A DNA stretch of 64,000 bases from Erodium maritimum (taxonomy: Eukaryota; Streptophyta; Magnoliopsida; Geraniales; Geraniaceae): positions 2,671,001 to 2,735,000 of the forward strand of contig OY997594.1 of the NCBI GenBank assembly GCA_963921825.1. Direction: 5' to 3'. The position numbers and the translations under genes are program-made. This document shows, piece after piece, positions 47,505 through 58,551 of this stretch. Under the pieces are notes generated by a model that was not told the DNA's origin, did not search any database, and worked only from the letters and a program-made list of their open reading frames with translations. Within the stretch, counting starts at the first letter, position 1, and each line of letters begins with the position of its first letter.

Positions 47505-49025
47505 AGTGAGGATAATTTTAGACATCCAAAGGAGTCCCCAGGAAAAGGAGTAGGCTTGGGATCAAGTTGTGACAGACCCTAACTGGGCATGGTGTGCCTC
47601 TCTAAGGTACCCCATTGCTCGCCCATGTACTCACTGGACTTGGAGAGCCTGCTTTGCAAACCTCTCTTCTGTTTTCTCCAGGTGATATGTCACTATCTAA
47701 AGGGGAGGGCATCAAGACCTCTCTTCTTTGGGGACGGGGGAGACATGAGCCAAACCTTGATCTTGCACCTACTAAGGTTAGGGCCTTCTCCAGAGAGACT
47801 TACGAGTTCCATAAGGTAAACATGAATTCCTCTTGGTTAGGCAAAAGATCCTGAGTTACCCCGTCCTCTAGTGTCCTAACCCCCGTTTTCGTTGGTAGTG
47901 GTAGATTTGACAGAGGGGGACTAAGAGAGCTCTCGTCCCGTGGCCTAAAGGACATGCAATGTTGTGGTGCCTGCTGCACTCAAAGTGGAATCATAAGTAG
48001 GGGAGCCATTCATACTACATCGAGCCCTAGCAGAAAATGCGTGACTCGAGAGGAGCAGACTGATGGTTTGACGGAGCGGTGTGGCCAAGTCCTTCTAGAT
48101 ACGCACCTTCAGAGTACCTCCCCAGGCCATTCCTGAGGTGTCCTTCTGGACGTCCACGAAGCATATGAGAGCCTCACCCACTGTGAAATTTTTCGTGGCC
48201 GTGAGTTCGTCTAAGAGAGATCGGAGGGTCGTGCCCACATATGGATGCGGGAGAACGATAGGGTCGTTGGGTCAACTTGCAGATGAATATCCTCCAGGAA
48301 AAAGGGCAACCGTTTGAGCGACCAAAGTTCCCCTTGTCTGATACGGTCCCTCTCCACCTTTGAGGGGGAAGTAAAAACCAGAAATGCCTCAGCCGAGGTC
48401 CTTGATAACTAGGCCGTCATGGTGCTAGACCTTCGTCATAGGGCCTTTCCTGGTCGTACGGTGGCCGATCGTAGTGACGAGATATAAATAGGCTACCCGC
48501 TAGGCCAAAGGCCGTCTGAGCCTTGTATTGGGCCGCTAGAGGGCCCGAGGGATCGAGATGATCTTATCCTCTTTCGCGACCATGGTAAGCGCATCAAATA
48601 CCTCATGGATAGAGAGGAGGTCCTACATGGAGTGAGAGGTGTCCCCAGGATTTCGACCACGGGAGGTGCTACACCGAAAAACGTGGGTAAGGAACGGAGC
48701 CATGATAAGGGAAGGGAGGTTAGGGGCCTTTCAGAGGCATCCATGGCCAGGGCGAGCACGAGGAGAGGTGGGAGGGGAGTCGGGAAAGGCCAGGAGTGCT
48801 TCCGTTTGGGCCTGGTATGCTTTATGAACTTCAACGACAATGGTCTTAGGGGGATCACACGAGACATAACAGACATAAGAGCAACAAAGAATGCATGGCG
48901 GAGCATGTGGCTCGAGTGCCGCAACCACATGGGTGGTGGAGGTAGACAACGACACGGGGTTAGAGACACGGCCATATGGAACTGGGAGGAACGTGTGGGA
49001 GATTTAGAGAGAGGGAAACCCTAAC
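47505..49025 (-). mobile_element. LINE ORF1-like remnant
   Basis: On minus around 48130-48240 a frame reads GGTLKVRI followed by PLRQ, resembling the 'lrvrv-idvskPLrrg' stretch of plant LINE ORF1/gag-like DUF4283 proteins. Stops and frame changes abound. 48493-49024 is GC-rich with long frames on both strands but no conserved domain. The assignment rests on one weak match plus the LINE surroundings. Confidence 0.4.
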
Positions 49026-49696
49026 CAAAGGTGAGAGTGTAAAGTATCATTTGTTTATTAAGGTTGTTTTTGTATATTAACTAGGGATAACGTTCCTTCC
49101 AAACCTTTCAAATAAACATTTAAAGAAAAAAAAATATAAAGATAATAAATTTATAATTAAAAATAACCGTTCAAAGATATATTATCGAGATTTTTCTTTT
49201 CGACTTTCACTAGCATGAAAAAGAGGCAAAGGGTTAGGTACTTGGCCTTGTACCATGAACGGGACGTGTCCTTACATCAAAAGGTTTGTGGCTTTACTTA
49301 TTTACCAAAGTCGTGGTTCCATTACAACATGTCCTCCACTTCCATGCACCATATGGATAACAAATGTGGCTTTCGACGTTGAAAACATCAAAAAAGTTGA
49401 GAGTTGTAGGGGTGGTGTCCTTATCTCTCACTTTATCCATTTCTAAATATTACCCAATATCAAATCAAAAACATTTTGTGTGTATGCTTTTATTTTCATT
49501 TCCATCACTTTTGTTGGGTGCATGATAGTGATTTAGCCATTAAGTTGTGCTTCTGTCAATGTGTTTTTTGTGTCTGTGTCTGAGAGAGAAAGCTTAGATG
49601 GGGAGACTGTATCTGGTTCTTCGCCTTTTCATATTGTAATCGTTGAATTGAACGTATGTAATAAGAATAAGTCGAAGTGAGTTAGGGATTATGATT
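49026..49696. other. AT-rich intergenic stretch, no recognised feature
   Basis: No gene or complete element was recognised. Confidence 0.4.
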
Positions 49697-50350
49697 CCCT
49701 ACCACTTCAAGATAAGAGATGAATTAATTGTTATGGTTGAGCAATGAGCTGTTTTGTTCGTTGTTGATTCGACAAAATTGAATTCCATATTCTCGAGTTT
49801 TGGAACCAGGGCTATACGGTTCCTAACCATTAGTTTCAACGGGGAGGATAACTGCACCTTCTTCCTAATGAGATCGACTTTTGAACTGGGGTTTGAATTG
49901 AAACCAAGCTCCTCCTTGGGAGGATAGATGAGGCGATTCATGTGAGATTCAGTGTGATAATACCTAAATTTGAGCTTCTGGATGTGGTTTGAGTTCCTAC
50001 CATCCCAGTGCGCTCCTTGGCGACCAAGCTACCTTTCTCGGTGAGAAGCTCTCACAACTGGTTGCCTAAAAGTACGGAATTGAAGTTCCCCATATCTCGA
50101 AAGCCCAATCTTCTAATATCTTTTTGTCGACTGATTGTCGCCCAAAACTTCAGATGACCGGGTTGTCACTTCCCCTAGTAGTACATCACCAGAATTTGGC
50201 CAATTCCACATTGGTCTGGTACAGAAACCCTTGACACTCATTTAGTAGGTGAGTATCGACTGTAAAACCGACTTGACAAAGACCTCATTCCCCATCCCAA
50301 CCCCTTATCCGTTTGAGAACCCTCTTCTGGATGTATATTTCGCGAATCCA
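49697..50350 (-). pseudogene. LINE reverse-transcriptase 3' fragment (decayed)
   Basis: Broken minus frames contain reverse-transcriptase thumb-region motifs: IQKRVLKRIRGWDG (near 50320-50280), KSVLQSILTY then LAKFWW (near 50260-50170), and RRLGFRDMGNFNSVLLGNQ (near 50110-50050). These match the plant LINE pattern 'rv-kRL-gW', 'lIkaV-qaiPtY', 'FWWg', 'GGLGFRdl-afN-ALL-kQ'. The frame at 49699-49941 contains 'FNFVESTTNKTAH', like the end of the LINE RNase H region ('f-fv-r-aN-vAH'). Several stops and shifts show it is dead. Confidence 0.75.
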
Positions 50351-51062
50351 ATAACTCTTATTAGTTCGTAGTTTCTACAATAACGTAAATCAATTTTGTC
50401 AGCACGCGTTAAAAATCAATTTGATCTAACACTTACATATAGAGTCACTATAAAATGAAATCTGTTCTTATTGTGTAAACTATAAACTACACCACATCGG
50501 AGAAGTCGAGTATAGTGTATTGCAAATTGCATGTTACAGTCAGGTTTCAATACTTCGTTGTACGATTCCAACAATTTAACGACATATTTCAAGGAAAACA
50601 CTGTATCCGTTATTTACATAATAAAGACGGTTTGTACTGCACAATTATCACTATACAAATAGTTGAGGCAAATTATGGAGGAGCTACGATATTTGCTGGG
50701 TACAAGTTACTTTTATCCACTTACTGTTGTTGCACTCTTGTCGGACAAGTGCCCCAAATATTAAGGGATACTGTTCCAATCTCTCCGATCCGTGAGTCAA
50801 TCCCACCTATAACTATAGGCTCCATGTAGCTATCTATATACCTAGAACTATCTAGAATTATTGATCTATATTTTTTAGGCTCTCAAGATTTTGACTAATC
50901 CATCAATTTAAAAAAATATAATTGATCCTCAAGTATTTGTATTTTATAATTTGTGTCCATAGATAAAAAGTTCCAATAATTCGTACCTTAAACTTTAATC
51001 CTGGTCGAACCTATAATTATGGTTATTTTAAGATACATTACGACTCGTTTTAGCTTCAAATT
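50351..51062. other. AT-rich intergenic stretch, no recognised feature
   Basis: No gene or complete element was recognised. Confidence 0.4.
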
Positions 51063-52260
51063 TTACGACATTCTCCAACTCATTTTGTGTGAATCCATGG
51101 CGGCGACGACGTGGCTTTTCTCCCACTGACGACCAGTGTCACAGTGGATGGGAGAACTCCATCTGCTAGCACAACTCTCACTTCCATGCGCAAAGTTCTC
51201 CCCTCTCCGCTCAACGTCTCTGGTGATCGGAGTAATTACAGAATGGCGGGGCGAGGCTTTGTGTTTCTCGCCACTCCGACAATGGAACAAGATTCCACAC
51301 GCAATCTCGGGTGTGGAGTGGCAGACGGCTTCAAGGTTTATTATTGGAGAAGCCAAAAGGCAGATCACAACATCGGAAGACAGAGCACAACCGAGGAAGA
51401 TGAAGCCGATGGCTGCCATTCTCTCCGGTCCGGTCTTGCCAAATCGTAGTAGGGGGCTCGTAAATTCGGGGGCGTTTTAATTGGGGAAGGCCCGGGCGGT
51501 GGAGTCGGGGTTGGAGGACCACGATACAAACGTCCTTGTGGTGTATGGGGGACGACTTTCGGAAGAACAGAGGGAGAAAGTGACCAGGCGGTGGCGTGAA
51601 GACAAGGAGCCTGCTAGGGCTCAGGATGGTAGGCCGGACGAGTTGGGCTCCAAATAGACGTCACTGGGCCGGGGTTCAATGGAAGCAAGGGTTATGGCCC
51701 GGGGAGATCGTGGCCCATCAAGAAGGGGGCGGAGAGGCCCAGGGCCGAATTGGGCCGTGATAGTACTCACTTGAAAGGAGCGACATATGCAGCGACGGGG
51801 GGCTATAAGCACCCTTGCCTCATCGAATGAGTATGAAGTGGTCCAGTGGGGGTTGGTCAGTATCACCGCCCCACTGGATGTAAGGTGGTAAAGGTTCCAC
51901 CAAGATCTGGTAAGGTACCCCTCTACCTTCTCGGAGGCCAGCAATTTCGCGTTATGGAGCCCTATTTCTATCGTTACAAGAGGATGACGCAAGCTGACAT
52001 CTTGGAGGAGTATCCAGTCCACCACAGTACCCCTCTAGAAATGGGTCGCTCTACCCTAACTTCCAGCCCAAATTTATTGTATCGGTGTCTCTCGACGTTA
52101 CCGCATCACCCGTCTAAACGTATCAGCAAAGCGGTTCGATTCAAACAGCTAATTTTCTTTATTTTTTTTAATTTATTTATGTTTGTCTTTCAGTTTCAAT
52201 ACTCTTGTATTGGTGTTCGGTAGGTGTATTTTAGTTATTCATCGGTTTACATTTATAAAT
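51063..52260 (+). mobile_element. LINE-derived copy, plus strand
   Basis: A GC-rich 5' part (51090-51780) is followed by a 3' block (51790-52110) that matches 55735-56062 ('ctggatgtaaggt', 'ggttccaccaa', 'tctcggagg-cagcaat', 'agtccaccaca'). No target duplication or reverse-transcriptase motif was found. The overlapping open frames at 51063-51520 are typical of GC-rich sequence. Confidence 0.55.
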
Positions 52261-52791
52261 ATCAAATCGCTTACTTGTAAAAGAAATATAATTAACAGAA
52301 TATTCAAAAATAGGTTCAATTTGAATTTAGAAAAATAATAACATATATACAGAATCTAGTTGAGATGATGATCTGGAATCGATCTGGAATCATCTTTTGA
52401 CATGGATTGATGATCATGTGCACGTCTAGTATTTTCCATCTCTAGCAACAAAAGCTTTTTAAGAAATGATGGGTTTAGTTTATTTTAATAATAACCAATA
52501 CTATAGGATCATAATCATCTTAATTTGTGGGACATGCATAACATATATATATTTATAAAAATGTATAAATATGGCTACAATTGCATATACACTACACGAC
52601 CTATTGAGGAACTATATCCCAAAATGGTTAGAAAAGCAAAGGAACATTTAGCAAAAATAATTAATATGATTGGTGTTCTTTTGCCATATTCATTATAAAT
52701 CTTTAAGGGTGCTCAAAAAAGAGGAACCAACCAAATGGGTGCGTTACCTTGAGGCCACAAATCGTAGATCATATATCACATGGTTGAAACC

Positions 52792-53610
52792 AATTAAATG
52801 AGTTTGTCGGACCACTTTCCGAGGTGGGTATCGCGTTCTGTTTCACCAATTGTCTGGTATGACATTAAGACGGATCAGTAGTTTAGAAATGTATATCGAA
52901 TATCGATCAGATTCATGTTTTTAGTAAAATATTTATCAGTATGGTGTTGTGAATATGGTTCATCACTAACCCTATAATTTGAACAATAGAACGTCAAGAT
53001 TAAACAAATGAAATGAGTTTGTCGATCCACTTTTTGAGATGAGTATTGCGGTTAAATCTAATATGATATTGAAATGGATCAATAGTTTAGAGTATTAATC
53101 ATATATCTGACATATTCATGTTCTTGGTAAAATATTATCACTATTGTGTTTTGAATATGATTCATCACTAACCCTATAGTTTAACCAACTGAAGGAGATC
53201 AAGCAAATTAAATGAGTTTTCCAATCTATTTTTTTTTAAGATTAGTGTTGCATTTCATTTAACTAATTGTCTGATATGATATTAAAACGGATCAATGTTT
53301 AATAATACTCAAGTTAATATCGTTCAAATTCATTTTTTTTCCCGTAAAATACATATATGTTGTATATGGTTCATGACTAACCCTAATGCATTACCTCAAG
53401 TTAAGCAAATTAAATGAGTTGGTCGATCCACTTCTCAAGATTAGTACTACGTTTCACTCAACCGATTGTCTAATATGATATTAAAACATGTCAATATTTC
53501 ATATATATGTGTTAAGCAACAAACATATTCACATTCTCAATAAAATATCTGTTACTATTGAGTTCTGAATACGGTTCATCACTAACCCTGATTGAACCAA
53601 CGAAACGACA
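52792..53610. repeat. Degenerate ~200-bp tandem array, four units
   Basis: Unit starts with 'aaatgagtttgtcgatccac' or close variants lie near 52792, 53004, 53205 and 53405. Each unit also has 'tctgatatgatattaaaacg' and 'ggttcatcactaaccct'. Units are about 200-212 bp and diverged. The nearest supported gene is about 5 kb away. Confidence 0.85.
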
Positions 53611-54077
53611 AGAACGAGCAAAACAACAACAACAATAATGATGATTTGAAAGGCAAGAATTCTCCATCGTTAACACATTAGTCACATACTTTTGGTTGAT
53701 TTAGCAGTTAGATTCCTTAATTAATCATGGCACACACCAAAAGAAGAAGAAGAAGATTAGGGTTAGTGATCATGAAAAGGCTATGACATAATTCAGACCA
53801 TGAATATTTGCTTAGCTAGAAACCTTTCAGCCCATCGTTTCTTGTCGCCCTAGAGGCCACCCAGTGGGGGCCTCGTCGCGAGAACACAAGCTTGACCACA
53901 AGTACGATCCAAGAATGTGGAAATTTATATTTATTTATTTATTTATTTATAGACATATCTTTTGTGAGGATGGTGATGATGATTGGTGTCATATGGAGTT
54001 GCATCAACAGTAGGAGCATGAATACTCGAGTTTTGATGGTTTTTGTTATTGACCCAGAGAAAAGGATTTGATATATA
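53611..54077. other. Intergenic stretch, no recognised feature
   Basis: Simple AT-rich sequence with a short (TTTA)n run at about 53928-53952. Confidence 0.4.
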
Positions 54078-54086
54078 TTATATATA

Positions 54087-54489
54087 GGGATATTTGTCAA
54101 AACATGCACTTATGTTTCGTCCACAAACGGAATAGTGCACAATGTTTTGTCCACGTCGTCTGGCTACCCTTATGAATTGTCCACGCAATTCTGTTAGAAA
54201 AGTGTAACAGCAGAACCTGAATTGACAATTTTGCCCTTTTGGTTTGAAATTCAAAAATAAGAATTTCGTCCAAAAAAATGAGTGGTTGAGAATTGTTAGG
54301 GCAATTTCGTCCAAAAAAAATTTCAGACACAAACACATGATAGCACGTGAGGCTACAGATTCGAATATTCTGTTAATTTTACTGACAGAAGTGCGTGGAC
54401 GATTCATAAGGGTACACAGACGACGTGGACGAAACATTGTGCATTATTTCGTTTGTGGACGAAACATAGTGTATGTTTTGACAATTATC

Positions 54490-54491
<2 letters not shown>
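54087..54491. mobile_element. Mutator-like foldback MITE with exact 9-bp target duplication
   Basis: Left GGGATATTTGTCAAAACATG and right CATGTTTTGACAATTATCCC-type ends are inverted, and pairing continues ('tttcgtccacaaacg', 'gtccacgtcgtctg', 'tacccttatgaattgtccac'). TTATATATA flanks it at 54078-54086 and 54492-54500. Confidence 0.9.

Positions 54492-54492
<1 letters not shown>

Positions 54493-54526
<34 letters not shown>
54493..54526. repeat. (TA)n microsatellite
   Basis: Seventeen TA units directly right of the MITE. The target duplication forms its first units. Confidence 0.9.
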
Positions 54527-54531
<5 letters not shown>

Positions 54532-54754
54532 AGATGTGAGAGAGATAAGAGAAGGTTGTGGAACCATTTAAGGTGGGGAACAATTGGTATTGGGGTCGAA
54601 AAGGAAAGAAAAAAAGAACACAGTCTATGTGTAATGAGATCATGAAAAACAACAAGACTACGTGCGTATAGGAGCATAGATATGATATATATAGTCATTA
54701 AACTAAGAATCGTTGTAGGTTGTTAGATATAAAACTTGAACGGAGAATAATAGA

Positions 54755-56495
54755 GGGTTGATTACATTTATCTATTTCGAATCATATACGTTTAGCATAT
54801 ATATACTCCAAACTAACAATTGTAACAATATCATTATGAATTTTCTGGATTAGTTATAACCTATGAATGCAGCCTCCTTTAGGGTTTTGCAATTTGGTCT
54901 AGTGGGCGGCGACGATGAGGTTTTTGGCTGATTCCGAGCACCACCAACGCGGGAGCTAGGAGGAGAGCAGCGGGGGATCCACATGATCTGGTCGGTCGGC
55001 GTATCCTCCTTCTCCTGAGCGATTTCTGTCCCGATCCGCTTCGCCGAGGGCGTCGCCGGTGGGGGGCAGGTTTATTTCCTTTGCTCGAAGAGAGGAGGGG
55101 GTACGTTCTGCGACGGTCCGAGGTTCGAGAGGGAGATCACAAGGGCAAGGGATGAGGTTTAGGCGTGGTCTGGTGCAGCGAATTCCGACGTTGGGGGCGC
55201 GATCGTGCCAGGGCCATGTGGGGAAGACGATGAAACTGGCACCGAGATCGGGCTCTCCACCGCTGGTGTTGGAGGCAAAGGACGAGGCTGGGATTACATG
55301 GTCGGTGGGTCAGTCCTACCGGGCTGACATAGAGATGGGCCTGAGCGCCAACGTGGACGGTGGGGTGCTTTCGATGAAAGCGCTGGAGCTGCGCCAAAAG
55401 GTTCCAACCGGGGACAGTGGAACGCCGGAGATTGGGAAGAAGATGAACTGGAAGAGGCGGCTGCTAGGGTTTTGGGTATGGGCCGGGGTAGTTTGGGCCT
55501 GTTGGGCTTCTCATTTCAGCCTAGGAATGATGGGGCCGCCCATAGGCTCATGAGAGATGTTAGAAGGGCCCGAGCCAGGGGAGCGCAGCTGGATGGGCCT
55601 AGGCTTGGACCAGGTCGGGGGTCGAGTGCCTTTCACTAGGTGGGTTAGGTGGCGGGTCCTAGACACTAAACGGGTCAAGTTATGGGGCCGGATCTAGACC
55701 GGGTCAGGCATTTAGGTCGGGTGCATCACTTATAGTGGTGGGGGGCTCCAAGCACCCTTACCTCGCGGAATGAGTCCGAAGAGGTCCAGAGGGGGGTCGG
55801 TCGGCTGTACCGCCCCTCTGGATGTAAGGTCCCAACGGTTCCACCAAAAGCCAACACGGTGCTTCCTACCAGCTCGGAGGTCAGCAATCCCGCGTTTAGG
55901 AGCCCTACCACTATCAGTGAAGGGAGGACGACGCACGTTGACATCCCGGGGGAGTACCCAGTCCACCAAAACAAATCTTGATAATGGGTCTGCTTGGCCC
56001 TTGCACCCTCGCTTGGATTCGCTGCATCGGTGTCGCCAGACATTACTGTAGTTTTCCCCTCCAGACAACAACTGAATCCCTTAGAGCGATTTTACTCTTA
56101 TGTTCATGTCATTTCAATTTCATTGTTGCAATTTCGTTGTTCCAGTGTTTGCTTGTCTGTAAACACGTTTAATTTATAATATTACCTCGTTCTGCTAAAA
56201 AAACAGTTGTAATAATATCCCTCATTTCATCCATTTTTTCGTCCATTTACTGTTCATTTTTTCAGAAATTCTAAAACTACCCGTAGTGTTACAATCCTAA
56301 AACCAACTCAAACTCTAAATCCAAACCTAATTCTCTCTCCAAATCTAAATATAACCCTAAAAATGGATGGAAAAATAGATGCAAGGGGGATGTTGTTACA
56401 AAATGTTAGTTTGGGGTATGTACTCGTTACGAAATAACTTTGAGGTATTTATCCGTTAACGTGTATAGTACGAAGTAGGTGAGCGCAATTAATCC
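54755..56495. mobile_element. MITE (family of 57805) split by a LINE
   Basis: The left part 'gggttgattacatttatcta...actccaaactaacaattgta' (54755-54832) and right part (56203-56495, '...gtgtatagtacgaagtaggt') together match the intact copy at 57805-58151. The LINE at 54833-56202 separates them. Confidence 0.8.
54833..56202 (+). mobile_element. LINE-derived element, 1370 bp, with ~17-bp target duplication
   Basis: ACAATTGTAACAATATC (54816-54832) and ACAGTTGTAATAATATC (56203-56219) flank it with two mismatches. It has a GC-rich 5' part, the 3' block shared with 29206 and 51790, and a tail 'cgttctgctaaaaaa'. The open frame 55059-55553 (164 aa) has no recognisable domain. Site, tail and polarity fit target-primed insertion. 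Confidence 0.8.
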
Positions 56496-56644
56496 TAGAA
56501 TCTAATATGCAAACGTTTGAAACTCTGTAACGAAGTGCTGGAACCTATAATGCAATCCATTAGGAATATGAAAACTTGTAAAAAGAACTATTAGAACCTG
56601 TAATACAAACAGTTGGAACTATTGTACCTGCAGGTTCCAACATG

Positions 56645-56835
56645 TTTTTTTATCAACGAATGTAAATTTGAATGAGCCTCTTCAGAGGATGAAAAGAGTA
56701 CATGGAGGTGGTCTAGGTACAGACCAGTAAATCGAGTGTTGGCATAACAGCTCAGCCTCATGACAATCCCACGATGGGAAGAAACCTATACATAAAAGAG
56801 CATTCTTATACAAAAAACCTCTGCATCCCAACACT
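56645..56835 (-). mobile_element. 5'-truncated LINE tail
   Basis: Same family as 40705-40905: on minus it ends 'ACATTCGTTGATAAAAAAA', and the body has 'cctcttcagaggatgaaaag' and 'ggtggtctaggtacagacca'. Confidence 0.7.
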
Positions 56836-57804
56836 TACATTGTTCCATCGATTTGTATAACAGATTTCAACGATATCATATTGACTCTGAAGATGTTACT
56901 ATATGTATAACAGTATAAGTGATGTACACAATTTGGAAATGGAAACAGCTTGTAGAGGGAAGTGGACCAATGTTGTTTGGAGGAAATGCTGGCTTGTCTG
57001 GATAGTGTGGAGTGGGATTTGGTGATGAAAACTGTGTGTTAATATATATATATAATTGTTCTTGACTTTGTAATCTAAAAAGGAATGTGGTGTGTCTTGT
57101 CCCCTCTAACATATTTCAACCCAAAGGAACCTCCATGATTATGTCTTTCAATTTTGTAATGAGAGAAGAAGCAAAGGTGGCTCAACATCTACACATCCTT
57201 GAGTATGCCCCCACACCACACTCCTCCTCTCCTTCTCTTTCTCTCTTTCAATCATGAATCTGCACCTTCTCCTCCTCAAGAGAGAGAGGATGGAAGTGCC
57301 TAGACACAAGAGAGACCTTTCATGAACATGTGTTTTGTCTCTTTGGGGAAAGAAAATGATAAAGGAGGAAAAATAACTTGTGATTGTGATTGTGCCATGC
57401 ACTACAGACCTGAACCTCTCATGAAGTGATGTGTTTTGGGGAGTTTATGTTTTTGAGAATTGTTTGTGTGTTTGTGTTTGTGTTGTTCTGATTATATACA
57501 TAAATGTGTTTGTTTGGGTAGGAAACTGCAATGCATGGAATTAAGGGTTGGATTTGTGTTTTCTGGTTTGGTTTTGTAGTGTGTGATTATGCTGAAACTT
57601 TGAGATATGTGATGTTAATGTACGAGTCGATTAGTACAGACGAATTTGGTCAGTAGTATTACTCTAACGTGAACCGAATTGAGGACGAAAAGTCATATGT
57701 TGCGTGACAAGCAGTCATGAGGTGGGAGAACTGAGAGGAATGATGAATCTTTTGTCCCAGAAGAGACAATATCGCCAAAAAGTGTTAAAACACACATTTT
57801 TTAA
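56836..57804. other. Intergenic stretch, no recognised feature
   Basis: Mixed, TG-rich around 57420-57560. No gene or complete element was recognised. Confidence 0.4.
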
Positions 57805-58151
57805 GGGTTAATTACATTCACCTACTCCGTACTATACACATTTAACGGATACCTACCCTAAATAACGTATATATATCCCGAACTAATAGTTGTAACAACA
57901 TCCCCATTCCATCTATTTACTGTTCATTTTTTCAGAATTTTCGAAACTATCTGTAGTGTTACAATCCTAAAACCAACTCCAACCCTAAATCTCTCTCCAA
58001 ACCTAAATCTAACCCTAAAAATGGAAGAAAAAATAGATGGAATGGGGACGTTACAAACTGTTAGTTCGAGATATGTATTCGTAACGAAATAACTTTAAGG
58101 TACTTATCCGTTAAACGTGTATAGTACGGGGTAGGTGACCATAATTAACCC
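57805..58151. mobile_element. MITE with 8-bp target duplication
   Basis: Ends GGGTTAATTA and TAATTAACCC, with long inverted arms ('cctactccgtactatacaca' / 'gtgtatagtacggggtaggt'). TTTTTTAA flanks it at 57797-57804 and 58152-58159. The duplication is low in complexity, so its length (8 or 9 bp) is uncertain. Confidence 0.85.
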
Positions 58152-58551
58152 TTTTTTAACATCATCAAAAACTATTAGAACCTACATATTTCGTCAATTC
58201 ATCCGGCATATAATTATAAACCAAAATTTAAATTTTAAAATTGTGTAGATGTCACTAAAAAGATATTTAGCTCCAACCCATATTAATAAACCAAAATTTT
58301 ATTCAAATTTTATTAATAATAAGATGCTCAATAATAAAAAAAAGTAGTGTTCCTTCAATCACAACTCTTTGCATTACCTTACATGAATATGAAGATGGTG
58401 TAAGTTGGAGTTGAAATTGTCACATACACGTTTTTATAGGTACACTGCAAGAAAATACATAGATATCATGGGCATGGTTTATCAGTGTACTTGGTTTTCT
58501 AAACTTTCCACGCCTTTCTCGACAACCAAACACTACTCTAAACGATCCAAT
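58152..58551. other. WDR25-like gene 3' flank
   Basis: AT-rich. The ~150 bp next to 58552 is probably the 3' UTR. No other feature is seen. Confidence 0.4.

Noticed and set aside
48493-49024. Long frames on both strands (160 aa minus, 139 aa plus) as a gene
   Set aside because: GC-driven overlapping frames within LINE-derived DNA; no conserved motif beyond a weak ORF1 match further downstream.
55059-55553. 164-aa plus frame as a gene
   Set aside because: Lies wholly in the LINE-derived element bounded by a 17-bp target duplication and has no recognisable domain.
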